44,687 nucleotides of DNA from a virus, in IMG/VR virus record IMGVR_UViG_3300036832_000819, positions 1 through 44,687 of that record; one strand, 5' to 3'. A program made the translations under genes and the position numbers. Shown piece by piece: positions 14,131 through 23,700 of the stretch. Positions within the stretch are counted from its first letter, which is position 1; the number at the start of each line of letters is the position of its first letter. The notes below the pieces were generated by a model. That model worked only from the letters and a program-made list of their open reading frames with translations. It was not told the origin of the DNA and searched no databases.

Positions 14131-15173
14131 CCCCGGCGACGTTCTACGTCATTGCCGGGGACGCCGACTTCTACTGGCGCTGCCTCTCGCCGGCCTCGGT
14201 GATCGGGGCGAACGTCATCCAGATCCCCAAGAGCGCCGCCACCGAGTATCTGGTCGATCGCCCCGAGCTCGTCTACGAGAGCCACGAAGGAGTCGGTGTC
14301 TGGATCCGTCCTGACATGGTCAGGGCGAGGCAGGCCGTGATGATGGAGGAGCACGGTTTCACCACGGTCGCGGAGATCGACGACAACATCCTCTCGAAGA
14401 TCCACCTGAACCTGTTCATGCGGGCCTCCGCAACGGAGGAAGGGCAGCACCGACACCTGAAGACGATGTGCTCCTTCCAGCGGAACGTCTTCTCCACCGA
14501 CTGGCTCAGGGACCGCTACCACAAGGCGTTCAAGAAGCTCAAGGTCGGACACGTTCCCGAGCTCTTCGTCTGCCGCAACCACGTCAACCTGGACGACTGG
14601 CTCGACCCCATCCCCTCGGAGAGACTCCGGGTCGGCTGGATGGGCTCGGCCCAGCACGCTCGCGACATCAAGCTGATCTACGAGTCGCTCGCCTGGGCGA
14701 AGGGCCAGGGGCACGAAGTCGTGCACATGGGCCACGACCCGAGAGACACGACGGACGTCACCAGCTCGAAGGCACTCGACGCCTGCTTCGCCTGGGGCGT
14801 GATCATCACCAGGCAGATCCCCTGGGTCGACCCCGAGCTCTACCACCGCCAGGCCCTCCCGTTCGACATCGGCTTCTGTCCGCTCGAGCGCAACGACCAC
14901 ACGCTCGGCAAGTCGGACGTGAAGTGGCTCGAGTACACGATGGCCGGCGCGGCCACCATCGCCTCCTCAGGGACGGTCTACAAGGACATCGTGCACGGCG
15001 AGACCGGGCTCCTCGCCGGCTCCCCCTCCGAGTTCCTGCACTGGACGAAACGCCTATGCAAAGACCGCGCTTTTCGTGAGGAGCTCGTTCGCAACGCCCA
15101 GCAATACGTGCGCGAAAACCGCACGATGCAAATCCAGGGCCGAAAAGAATGGGAGGCGGCTCTTGCCCAGTAA
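14127..15173 (+). CDS. GT-B type glycosyltransferase, 348 aa
   Basis: The enzyme should transfer a sugar from a nucleotide donor. It has EIDDN (83-87) and FSTDWL (122-127) in the N-terminal half. RVGWMGSAQHARD (168-180) opens the donor-binding half, which continues with DIGFCPLERN (247-256), KWLEYTMAGA (266-275) and HGETGLLAG (290-298). These are typical of GT4-like enzymes. Its place among head genes suggests modification of virion or host-surface components, as seen in other phages with an embedded glycosyltransferase; the acceptor is unknown. The GTG overlaps the previous stop. Confidence 0.88.
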   Translation: MTPATFYVIAGDADFYWRCLSPASVIGANVIQIPKSAATEYLVDRPELVYESHEGVGVWIRPDMVRARQAVMMEEHGFTTVAEIDDNILSKIHLNLFMRASATEEGQHRHLKTMCSFQRNVFSTDWLRDRYHKAFKKLKVGHVPELFVCRNHVNLDDWLDPIPSERLRVGWMGSAQHARDIKLIYESLAWAKGQGHEVVHMGHDPRDTTDVTSSKALDACFAWGVIITRQIPWVDPELYHRQALPFDIGFCPLERNDHTLGKSDVKWLEYTMAGAATIASSGTVYKDIVHGETGLLAGSPSEFLHWTKRLCKDRAFREELVRNAQQYVRENRTMQIQGRKEWEAALAQ

Positions 15174-15402
15174 GAACGGCGCATTCATCCCCACCTGGTC
15201 GAGGCAGAGCTCGGAAACGGGCGAGATGGAATTCGCGCTCGCCGAAGAGGACTTCGAGGCCATCCGGCAGGGATACGGCTGCGCAACCTGCCTCGCCGAC
15301 TACCACGGAATCATCCACACGACCTGTCCGGTCTGTGGCGAAGGGCGATCGCAAACCGAGCTCGTCGTCCCGCAGTGGTGGACGAGCAAATCCGTCATCT
15401 AG
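15163..15402 (+). CDS. Zinc-ribbon protein, 79 aa
   Basis: The TTG at 15163 is chosen because GGGAGG lies 6 nt upstream. A longer frame from 15076 lies inside the glycosyltransferase gene and lacks a site. The protein has two CxxC knuckles (CATC and CPVC, separated by about 14 residues), a classic zinc ribbon, between polar segments (FALAEEDFEAIRQGYG before, SQTELVVPQWWTSKSVI after). It may bind protein or nucleic acid. It overlaps the end of the previous gene by 11 nt. Confidence 0.7.
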   Translation: MPSKNGAFIPTWSRQSSETGEMEFALAEEDFEAIRQGYGCATCLADYHGIIHTTCPVCGEGRSQTELVVPQWWTSKSVI

Positions 15403-15410
15403 GAGGAAGC

Positions 15411-15656
15411 ATGGAAGCAACGAAGCTCGTCACCCGCGACGTCTACGAGATCGCGTACGAGAACTCGACCGGCTCGGGGACGATCACGGCCACCTTCACG
15501 AACCCGGAGAACGGCGACAAGTCGGTCTACAAGGGCGCCGACGACGGCAAGTTCATCGTCACCGTCGAGAAGGACTACCAGGGCACGGACGCGGTCACCG
15601 TCGCCGCCGACGAGAACGGCGAGACGCTCGACTCCGGGACGGTCTCCTTCGGCTAA
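15411..15656 (+). CDS. Beta-rich small protein, possible decoration protein, 81 aa
   Basis: AGGAGG lies 4 nt before the ATG. The protein (VYEIAYENSTGSGTITATFT, then VTVEKDYQGTDAVTVAADEN) has alternating hydrophobic residues typical of an immunoglobulin-like beta sandwich. Small beta proteins of this kind decorate capsids or tails. No specific family is identified. The TAA overlaps the next ATG. Confidence 0.7.
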   Translation: MEATKLVTRDVYEIAYENSTGSGTITATFTNPENGDKSVYKGADDGKFIVTVEKDYQGTDAVTVAADENGETLDSGTVSFG

Positions 15657-16369
15657 TGGCCTTCCCGTCGACATTCGCCGACCTCCAGGACAAGGTCCTC
15701 TCGAAGTCGCGCCTCGACCCGAACAACACGGCCGACGTCAACAAGATCAAGGACTGGATCAACAGGGCGTACTTCCGCGTCGTGCTCGAGACGGAGGCGT
15801 TGCAGGCGAACACGACCCAGACCCTGACGGCGAACGTCAACCAGTACCAGCTGCCAGCGCCAGCAAAGCGGATCAAGTGGATGACTGCCCAGCAGGCCGG
15901 CCAGTCGTTCTACGGCCCGCCGCTTCGGCTCTCGTCCCTGGACGAAATCCTCTGGCGCCGGAAGAGCTCGGGCGGCGGCGTGATCACGAACGGCACCGCC
16001 ACGCATTACGCCTTCTCCAGTCCGAACAACATCGACGTCTGGCCGACCCCGGGCAACGCCGACACGCTGCTCATCTACTACGTCGGCTACCCGACCGCGC
16101 TCACGAATCCGGGCGACGTCCCCCAGATCGACGAGCCCTACGCCTCCGAGCTGCTCGAGGTCGGCGCCCTGATCGAGGCCTCGGACTTCATTAAGGACAT
16201 CATGGCCGGTTACACCTACCCGCAGACCTTCCAGGACGGGATGTACCGGTTCCGCCAGCACCTCTCGCGCAAGGCCGGCACCCAGTCGCTCGACTTCCGC
16301 ATCCCCACCGGGACCTGGCTTCCGCACGACAACTCCACTGACATCGGGCTCGCCGGGAGCGGCGTCTGA
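15656..16369 (+). CDS. Head-tail adaptor, SU10/P22 gp4-like, 237 aa
   Basis: Adaptors sit below the portal and receive the tail nozzle. The N-terminus (FADLQDKVLSKSRLDPNNTA, then KIKDWINRAYFRVVLETEAL) is helical as in SU10-type adaptors, followed by a beta domain (QLPAPAKRIKWMTAQQ, then WRRKSSGGGVITNGTATHYA) and LLIYYVGYPTAL. The position directly before the nozzle candidate fits. The ATG overlaps the previous stop and the TGA overlaps the next ATG. Confidence 0.78.
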   Translation: MAFPSTFADLQDKVLSKSRLDPNNTADVNKIKDWINRAYFRVVLETEALQANTTQTLTANVNQYQLPAPAKRIKWMTAQQAGQSFYGPPLRLSSLDEILWRRKSSGGGVITNGTATHYAFSSPNNIDVWPTPGNADTLLIYYVGYPTALTNPGDVPQIDEPYASELLEVGALIEASDFIKDIMAGYTYPQTFQDGMYRFRQHLSRKAGTQSLDFRIPTGTWLPHDNSTDIGLAGSGV

Positions 16370-17904
16370 TGGCAGCACCCCAGATCAAGCTGCCGCCGAT
16401 CTCCTTCATCCGCATGCGGCGGTTCATGCCGCAGTGGCTGATCGACGGCGACTGGTCACGGGGGATCATCCGCGACTCCCCCCGAGCCTCGATCCCCCGG
16501 GGCGGGGTTTACAACGCGATCGACTACAACCTCGAGGTCCCCGGGATCGCCTACAAGCGCGGCGGCACGACGTACGCCGGCCCCGCGATGACGGGCGCGA
16601 CCCAGGCGAAGGCGCTGATCTTTGCCGACTACATCGCCGGCTCGCAGCTGCTCGCAGTCGGCGACAACAACCACCTGTTCAAGGTCACCTCCGGGACGAC
16701 GACCGACCTCGGAGCTCTCGGCGCCTCCTACATCCCCGCTTGCAAGCTCGTCTACCACCACGGCGGGACGAAGGAGTACGTGATCATCCCGACGTCGGAC
16801 GGCTCCGCGGCGCCGAAGAAGTACAACGGCTCCGCGATCACGACGCTCTCGAGCCCGAAGGGCACGGTCTGCGCCACCTACAAGGGCCGGCTCGTCCTCG
16901 CCAACGACCACGTCAACAAGGTCAGGCTCTGGTTCTCCACCGTCACGCTCGCCTCGGGCGCCGACATCGACCAGGCTTGGGACACGACGAACGCCTGGGT
17001 CGACGCCGACTTCCCCGTCGTCGGGCTCGCCCCGCTCCAGAACTCGCTGCTGATCTTCTCCACCCAGCAGACCGAGCGCCTCACCGGCACCACGCCTCCC
17101 CCGGGCACCGACTTCGACCACGCCCCCGTCGGCGGCATCGGCTGCACCGACGCCCGCTCGATCTCGATCTGGCAGAACTACGCGATCTTCGCCAACACCA
17201 GGTCGATCTTCATGACCAACGGCGTCGGCTTCCGAGACCTCTTGAACGAGGCAGGCCTCGTCCGCTACTGGCAGGGCATCCTCGTCGGCTACAGCTCCTC
17301 CACCTGGACGATCGCGACCGGGATCCTCTGGAACAAGTTCCTGCTCGTCTCGGTGATGAACGGCTCGACCTTCGTCGACTGCCTGCTCTGCAACCTGAAC
17401 CGGAACGCCTGGTGGCGCTTCTCCAACATCAAGGCCGCGATGTTCGCCGCCGCCGTCGGCATCCGCGACGACCTCTACTACGCCGACCTCGGGGCCAACC
17501 GCGTCAACTCGATGGCGAGCTGCTACTTCCCCGCGAGCTCGAACAAGAACGACGCCGACGGCACCGCCATCCAGCCCGTGCTCGAGACGCGGGTGCTCGA
17601 GGCGACCCCGAACGTGAAGACCTACGGGCGCAGCTGGGTCGACTACGACCTCAGGGACGCCGGCACCGACAACCCGACGATGTCCGTCCAGGTCGCTCCC
17701 GGCCTCGAGGCGACGACCTTCTCGGCCGTCCCCGAGAGCCCGCTGCCCGAGTCGACGGACGAGGTGCGCAAGACGGTCTCCTGCTCGAAGACCTCGCAGG
17801 GCCTGTCGATGCGCCTCACCCAGTCAGGGCCGAGCGCCAAGACGGAGATCTACTCGCTCGAGCTCGAGACGATCTCGATCGGAGAGGAGTACGGCACCCA
17901 GTGA
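16369..17904 (+). CDS. Tail nozzle / tail tubular protein, 511 aa
   Basis: This protein has the repetitive beta-propeller look of short-tail nozzle or stabilisation proteins (P22 gp10-like): GGVYNAIDYNLEVPGIAYKR, ALIFADYIAGSQLLAVGDNN, NSLLIFSTQQTERLTGTTPP, and SIWQNYAIFANTRSIFMTNG. Each blade has a phrase with aromatic and Gly residues. The final 130 residues are beta-rich. Together with the adaptor it supports a podovirus-type tail. Overlaps on both sides show translational coupling. Confidence 0.8.
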   Translation: MAAPQIKLPPISFIRMRRFMPQWLIDGDWSRGIIRDSPRASIPRGGVYNAIDYNLEVPGIAYKRGGTTYAGPAMTGATQAKALIFADYIAGSQLLAVGDNNHLFKVTSGTTTDLGALGASYIPACKLVYHHGGTKEYVIIPTSDGSAAPKKYNGSAITTLSSPKGTVCATYKGRLVLANDHVNKVRLWFSTVTLASGADIDQAWDTTNAWVDADFPVVGLAPLQNSLLIFSTQQTERLTGTTPPPGTDFDHAPVGGIGCTDARSISIWQNYAIFANTRSIFMTNGVGFRDLLNEAGLVRYWQGILVGYSSSTWTIATGILWNKFLLVSVMNGSTFVDCLLCNLNRNAWWRFSNIKAAMFAAAVGIRDDLYYADLGANRVNSMASCYFPASSNKNDADGTAIQPVLETRVLEATPNVKTYGRSWVDYDLRDAGTDNPTMSVQVAPGLEATTFSAVPESPLPESTDEVRKTVSCSKTSQGLSMRLTQSGPSAKTEIYSLELETISIGEEYGTQ

Positions 17905-18602
17905 CGTTCGAGTGGCCCTCCTTCCAGCAGCAGGAGACACCGTTCGCCGTCAACTCGATCTACGACTTCTCTCCGGCCTCGCTCGGCGACCTCGCCGCCT
18001 ACTTCACTGCCAACCCGTTCCCCGTCCCGATCGAGCAGGTGACCGGCTTCGGCGCCACTCCGCGAGTGCTCGTCGACTCCGGAGCGCTGCCAGCAGCCCA
18101 GGCGTCGTACGACTTCACCAACATCACCGACTCTTACTTCGGCCTGACGCTCCGCTACATAGCTCGCTCCGACGGCGCCGGCACCGCCACCGCGGGCGTC
18201 CGCTTGAACATGCAGTTCAACGGCGACGCCGCCGCCAACTACCACTCGAGCGTCGCCCAGCGCAACTTCAACGTCGGGGCGGCGACGGTCGTCTGGACAA
18301 ACATCATCCAGAACCACGGCATGAACGCGCTGTCGATCACGGCGATCCCGGGCACGGCCGTCGCCCAGAACTCCACTCCCGGCGCGGGCGTGATCGAGAT
18401 CCCCGGCTACGCCACCTCGAACTTCACCACCATGGCGACCGCCAAAGGTGCGCTCGAGACCGACTGGACGACAGACGCCGGTATCTACGACATCCTCGGC
18501 GTCGGCCACTGGGCGTCGACCGCCCCCATCACCCAGATCACGCTCTCCCCCAACGCCGGCAACTTCGTCGCCGGTTCTCGCTTCGTCCTCTACGGCTTCT
18601 AG
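17901..18602 (+). CDS. Beta-rich virion protein, 233 aa
   Basis: The GTG overlaps the previous TGA. The protein has two beta-sandwich-like regions (YFGLTLRYIARSDGAGTATA, then GAATVVWTNIIQNHGMNALS) and ends ITLSPNAGNFVAGSRFVLYG, a jelly-roll-like closing strand. It follows the nozzle and could be a tail needle, spike or receptor-binding part. No family is recognised. Confidence 0.7.
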   Translation: MTFEWPSFQQQETPFAVNSIYDFSPASLGDLAAYFTANPFPVPIEQVTGFGATPRVLVDSGALPAAQASYDFTNITDSYFGLTLRYIARSDGAGTATAGVRLNMQFNGDAAANYHSSVAQRNFNVGAATVVWTNIIQNHGMNALSITAIPGTAVAQNSTPGAGVIEIPGYATSNFTTMATAKGALETDWTTDAGIYDILGVGHWASTAPITQITLSPNAGNFVAGSRFVLYGF

Positions 18603-18611
18603 GAGGCGCTG

Positions 18612-19358
18612 ATGTTCGGAAACGACCCTGGCGTCACTGGAGCTCCCAATCCGAAGCCGAAGGCTCCGGCGACATCACCTCCCACGGCGCCGACCGGCCC
18701 GGGCGGGCACTACACCAGTCCGTCGGTCGACATCCCGGGCATCCTCGCGACCGACCCGAGCTACCAGGGGCTGCTCTCGCTCGACAAGGCAGCCTCGGCC
18801 GGCGACCTCGCCTCACTGAACAAGAAGATGGCCCAGATGAAGGCCTACTACGGGTCGGACACGGACCCGCTGTCGCTCTACGGGCGCATCTACCAGAGCT
18901 ACCAGGATCGCAACCGCCAGTACGCGAACACGCTCGCCGGCCACGGGATGATCGGCTCCGGAGAGACCGGTTTCGAGGCCGCTCGCTCGACGCTGCAGTA
19001 CCAGCAGCAGGAGTACGACGCCCAATTCAAGCTCCAGCAGTACATCCAGGGATTGCACGACGCCTTCCGCGCCGCCGAGCAGCAGCGGGCCTACGGCGAG
19101 AACTCCGCCGCCGGCACGTCGGTCTCGAACTGGATCAACGCCAACCCGCCGACGTGGGTGACCGACCCGACCTCGCCGCCGCCGGCATCGACCACCTTCG
19201 ACTGGGGAGGCCAGACCTGGGGCGCGGGTGACGCGAGCAAGTTCATGGCCTACCTGTACGGCAAGGGCGTCAAGTTCAGCGACTGGGCTGCTGCGCATCC
19301 GAGCGCGGCGGCGATTTTCGGTTACTCCGGGAACACGGCAGTAGGAACAGGGAGCTGA
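18612..19358 (+). CDS. Putative virion protein with the HPxAAA module, 248 aa
   Basis: AGGAGG precedes the ATG. The N-terminus is Pro-rich, and the middle is helical and Gln-rich (LQYQQQEYDAQFKLQQYIQG). The C-terminal 45 residues repeat the module of the protein at 1945-2310: FDWGGQTWGAGDASKFMAYL, KGVKFSDW, AHPSAAAIFG. Its place ahead of two large internal-protein candidates suggests an internal or tail-associated protein. Confidence 0.75.
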   Translation: MFGNDPGVTGAPNPKPKAPATSPPTAPTGPGGHYTSPSVDIPGILATDPSYQGLLSLDKAASAGDLASLNKKMAQMKAYYGSDTDPLSLYGRIYQSYQDRNRQYANTLAGHGMIGSGETGFEAARSTLQYQQQEYDAQFKLQQYIQGLHDAFRAAEQQRAYGENSAAGTSVSNWINANPPTWVTDPTSPPPASTTFDWGGQTWGAGDASKFMAYLYGKGVKFSDWAAAHPSAAAIFGYSGNTAVGTGS

Positions 19359-19359
19359 C

Positions 19360-20793
19360 ATGGCACTGATCTCGCAGGGCGGGGGGCGCGTCAGGACGTC
19401 TGCGCCCGGTTTCTTCGGTCGCGCCGGCAAGTCGATCAAGGGCGCACTGACGCCGAAGCCCTCTCCGATCCGCAAGGCGACGACCTCGGTCTCTGGTCCG
19501 ACGAAGACCAGCGGGCCGTTCACGGGCTCGGGCTACGGAGCCGGCGGCACCGTCCAGGACCCGTTCGCCTTCATAAAGGGCTTGCTCACCTCCACTGATC
19601 CGAAGGCCGCACAGGCGCTGATCGACAAGATCTACGCGCCGCAGCGCGACCTGGTCAACCAGCAGATCGCCCAGTCGCAGGCGCTCGCCACCGCTCGAGC
19701 CCAGCAGATGCAGGACGTCTACGGCGCCCTCGCCCAGTACATGGGCGGGCTGCAGGGCAACCTCGAGAAGATTTACAGCCAGGGCCACGCCGACGGCAGT
19801 GCGCTCACCGCTGGCATGTCCGGCCCGGTCGGCGACGTCGCTGGACACATGAACGTGATGACGGGCGCGGAGAACGCCTACAACGCCGCCATGGCCAAGG
19901 CCGGCGGCGATCTCGGCGCCTCGATGCCCGGGGTCTACTCCCTCATGGCCACCCAGCAGGTGAAGCAGATGCTCAACGCTGCCGGCGCCGACCAGCAGCA
20001 GCTGCGCCTGAAGCTGCTCGACCTCTCGAGCAAGGAGGCCTCCGACGTCCTCTCCTACCTGGAGAACGCGCAGTCGAAGGACGCCCAGCTCCAGGAGTGG
20101 GCGTACGGCGCGAAGCAGTCCCAGGTCGCGGATCTCGGGAAGCAGAACCAGGCGTACCTGAACTACCTGCAGAAGCAGTACGAGCTCAACTGGCAGCACA
20201 ACTACGAGACCGGCAAGCTCACGCTCGAGCAGTCGAAGGCCCAGGCCGATGCCACCTACAAGGCGCAGCTGCTCCAGCTCAGGCAGCAGGGGCTGATCGA
20301 CACCCAGACCTACCAGCAGGGGATGCTGAACGTCGCCCAGGGCAAGCTCACTGTCGCCCAGAAGAACGCGGCCACCTCCGCGAAGAGCGCCTCCGCTAGG
20401 GCAGCTGCTTCCGGGCCGGTCGGCAAGGCGCAGGCTGCGTTGCTTTCGACCACGCAGAAGATGGGCAAGGACATCGGCTCGAAGAGGTCGAAGTCCGGCA
20501 ATGCGAACAACGCCACCTGGATCACACCGGATGGCAAGGGTTTCGCTCACCAGATCTGGTACGGCGGGCCGGGCAAGTACTCCGACACGCCCGTCAAGGG
20601 CTGGACGAAGGTCGCTCCGTCCCCGGGCAAGCAGTGGTCGAGCCAGAACCTCTGGACCTACGCCTGGAAGACCTACGCGCCGTCGCTGTTCTCGTACTAC
20701 CGCGCCCTCTACCCGAACATCGCGAAGACGCCCGGCGGGATCCAGAAGCTGGTCGAGAAGCGGGTCGCTGCGGCGGTCGGGTGGCATCCGTAA
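19360..20793 (+). CDS. Probable internal virion protein, 477 aa
   Basis: GGGAG precedes the ATG. The central 250 residues are long helices rich in Gln and Ala (VNQQIAQSQALATARAQQMQ, then DATYKAQLLQLRQQGLIDTQ), with a Gly/Ser-rich start and an aromatic end (AWKTYAPSLFSYYRALYPNI). In short-tailed phages the genes between nozzle and the largest ORF usually encode ejection proteins with this helical composition. It directly abuts the 1784-residue protein. Confidence 0.72.
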   Translation: MALISQGGGRVRTSAPGFFGRAGKSIKGALTPKPSPIRKATTSVSGPTKTSGPFTGSGYGAGGTVQDPFAFIKGLLTSTDPKAAQALIDKIYAPQRDLVNQQIAQSQALATARAQQMQDVYGALAQYMGGLQGNLEKIYSQGHADGSALTAGMSGPVGDVAGHMNVMTGAENAYNAAMAKAGGDLGASMPGVYSLMATQQVKQMLNAAGADQQQLRLKLLDLSSKEASDVLSYLENAQSKDAQLQEWAYGAKQSQVADLGKQNQAYLNYLQKQYELNWQHNYETGKLTLEQSKAQADATYKAQLLQLRQQGLIDTQTYQQGMLNVAQGKLTVAQKNAATSAKSASARAAASGPVGKAQAALLSTTQKMGKDIGSKRSKSGNANNATWITPDGKGFAHQIWYGGPGKYSDTPVKGWTKVAPSPGKQWSSQNLWTYAWKTYAPSLFSYYRALYPNIAKTPGGIQKLVEKRVAAAVGWHP

Positions 20794-23700
20794 ATGCCGA
20801 AGGGGCTCCCAGGGCCACCGACGAGCCACCAGTTCTTCTCGGCCCCGAAGCCACCCCCGAAGCCGAAGCCGGCCAAGGTCGGCCCGTACACGAAGGGCTA
20901 CAAGCCGCCGAAGCCGCCGAAGCCGAAGAAGCCGCAGACGGTCGTCGTCCGAACGCGTCCGGACGGCTCGCAGTCGGTCACCCGCAAGCCGATCACGCAG
21001 GCTCAGCCGCACTTCCAGCAGCACCCGACGAAGCCTCCGACGAGCGTCATCCCCTCCATCTACCCGAAGGCCCCGGCGTGGATGAAGCCGGTCAACCCGA
21101 ACACCCGGAAGGGCGGCGCCTGGCCGGCTCCCTACCTGAAGCCCGAGCTCCAGATGGGCTCGGCCCAGCGAACGCTCAGGGCCGGCGGCTCGATCGCGAA
21201 GGCAGAGAAGGCCGGCAGGCGGGAGATGGCCCAGGCCGTCCATCGGGCGCAGGTGCAGACGAGGCTCTGGGAGCAGCAGCAGCAGAACACGCCGCTCGAG
21301 ATGTTCCACCCGTTCGTCGAGGGCGCGGCGCTCGGAAAGGCGGCGATCTCGGCTGCAGCGGCGAAGGCTGGTGAGGCGCTCGGCATCCACCCCGGAGACA
21401 GGGGTCTGTTCGGGGTCGCCCATGAGGGCCTGCGCCCGACGCCCGGCGTCCCCGGTTTCGCCAAGCCGCTCATGCCGATCGGACGGCTGACGCACGGGGT
21501 CGTGAGCAACCTGCCGGCAGCGACCGAGAGCCAGATCGGCCCTGACCTGATCAAGGCGGTTACCGGCCATCCGTTCTCGAACCTCGGGCTCGCCGCCGAC
21601 CTCGCGATGCTCACCCCGGTCGGCAAGCTCGGCGAGGCAGCGAAGACGATTGCCGAAGCAACCAAACTCGCCGAGGTCGGTCGAAGCGCTCCGATCACCG
21701 CTCGCGAGGCTGCGTCCGTTCTCAAGGGCGTCGACCGTTCCGTCTTTCGGCAGCACAAGATCTCGCCGGCTGAACTTGCTCGCCTGATCACAAAGGGTCA
21801 GGCGGGTCGTTACTGGTACGAGAACAGCGGACATGCAATTCGCACGCTGTCGGGCGGCAACCTGGACGTCGCCAACAAGCTCACCCAGCTGACCGCGATC
21901 TACTCGGCGAGCCGCGACCCGTGGCTGAACACCCAGCTCGCCCACAACGCCTACAACGAGTTTCTGACCACGGGCAAGGTCTCGACGGTCGGCACCGGTC
22001 CCCAGATCAAGAAGGCGAACCTGATCATGCAGGGGAAGCCGTGGGAGGGGATGAAGACCCACCGGTTCTACGGCAACATCCTCGAGGACTCGCACCCCGA
22101 GCTCTATCACGAACTTGTTCAGAAGGGTGTGATCAATCCGGCCGGCAGCACGCAGGACATCTGGATGGCTCGGACGTTCGGGCTGAAGACTGACCGCCCA
22201 TCGCCCCGCGAGTACGCGGCGATGGAAGACGCAATGCAGAGGCTGGCCAAGAAGCTCGGGTGGAAGCCGAAGCAGGTACAGGCAGCGCTCTGGATCGCGA
22301 AGAAGGCCGAGGCCGAGGGCACCTCGATCGAGCAGGCCGGCCTCCACTTCGGCGATGCCATCGGCAGGGAGGTCGCCCACCTCCCCTTCGAGGCTGTTCC
22401 CGGCCTGGCGCATCCCGAGCTTCACGCCGCCTATCAGAACCTGACTCGAGCAGAAAAGCTCCGCTACGGCCGTGAGAAGGCCGCGGCCGTAGGCCAGTAC
22501 CTGCACGAAACCAACGTCTACGGCACGATCGGAAACGAGGGCGTCGGTGTCTTCGAGGGCAAGACCAACCCCGGCTGGTCGGCGATCGTCGGCGCCTCTC
22601 GCGGGCCGGTCGTCGGTAGGGGCATTCCCGGCAAGATCGTCATCGGCAAGCCGGGGCGAGACCTACTGAACCACGTTACCGCCACGATCGGCCACGCCCT
22701 CCACCAGGACGCTGGCGCCTGGTTCAAGCCCATGTGGCCCGAGTACATCACTCGGCCGCACATGAACGGCATCAAGGTCACGATCGGCAAGAACGCGACC
22801 GAGAAGCAGATGATCCGGCTCGACCAGGCCTTTCGCGATGCGGGTCACAACGTTGCGATCGTCCACGCTCACGACGGCATCTACCTGCTCAACCTCGACA
22901 TCAAGAAGCTCCCGAACGCGCAGTTCCAGGAGCTGGCTCAGACGGTTGCCGGTAAAGTGTTCAAGCACTCCGAGCTGCGTGGGTTCGCCCACGACAGCAA
23001 CTACATTGAACGGGAGGACTATGCCGGCCATCTGGAAGGGACGTTTGCCAAAGGACGACCCGATCTTCACCGGGGGGCCGCACTTCGTCTTCAAGAGGCC
23101 TCTGCCGCCACAGACGCCAAGTACCTCGGCAAGCACCTCGCAGGAGGAGGAGGGCCAAGCTTCGGAGCCCGTCTCGCCTCCGCGGGGGAGTCAGCCACCC
23201 ATGCAGTAACCGCCGCTCTTCCCACCCTCCTCACCGGCCACCCGAGCGGCATCGGCCTCGGCTCCGCGGTCGCAGCCTCCGCTCTCCGCGGCGCCAAGGC
23301 GGGCGAGCGCGAGCTCGAGCTTCCGGGCGCCGCCGGCCGTGGGCTCGTCACCGGCAGGTCGCCGGCCCTCGCCGGCCTGTACGAGTCCGCCCAGGAGCGA
23401 AACCTCCAGCGGGTGATGGCCGCGAGTCGAGCTCGTCCCGAGTACGCCCCCGGCTACGAGCTCGCCGGCAAACCGACTCGACTCGGACAGCTACAGGCGA
23501 GAGCCGCACGTCGACACGTCGCTCGCATGACCCGCGACGAGTCTGTCTACAGCAAGGCCGGCATGACGGCAGAGGCCGACTGGCTCCGCAACGTCAATCT
23601 CTCCGACCCCGCGCACATGGCGCTGAAGTCGATCGCCGACAACACCTCGCCGACGATGATGATCGCCGCCAACGAGCGCCGGATCACCCGGGCGCAGCGG

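Noticed and set aside
19276-22506. A 1076-codon open frame on the minus strand opposite the internal virion genes
   Set aside because: It lies wholly antisense to long, well-coupled genes, is rich in Leu, Arg and Gly as expected from reverse frames of GC-rich coding DNA, and has no ribosome site or known motif.
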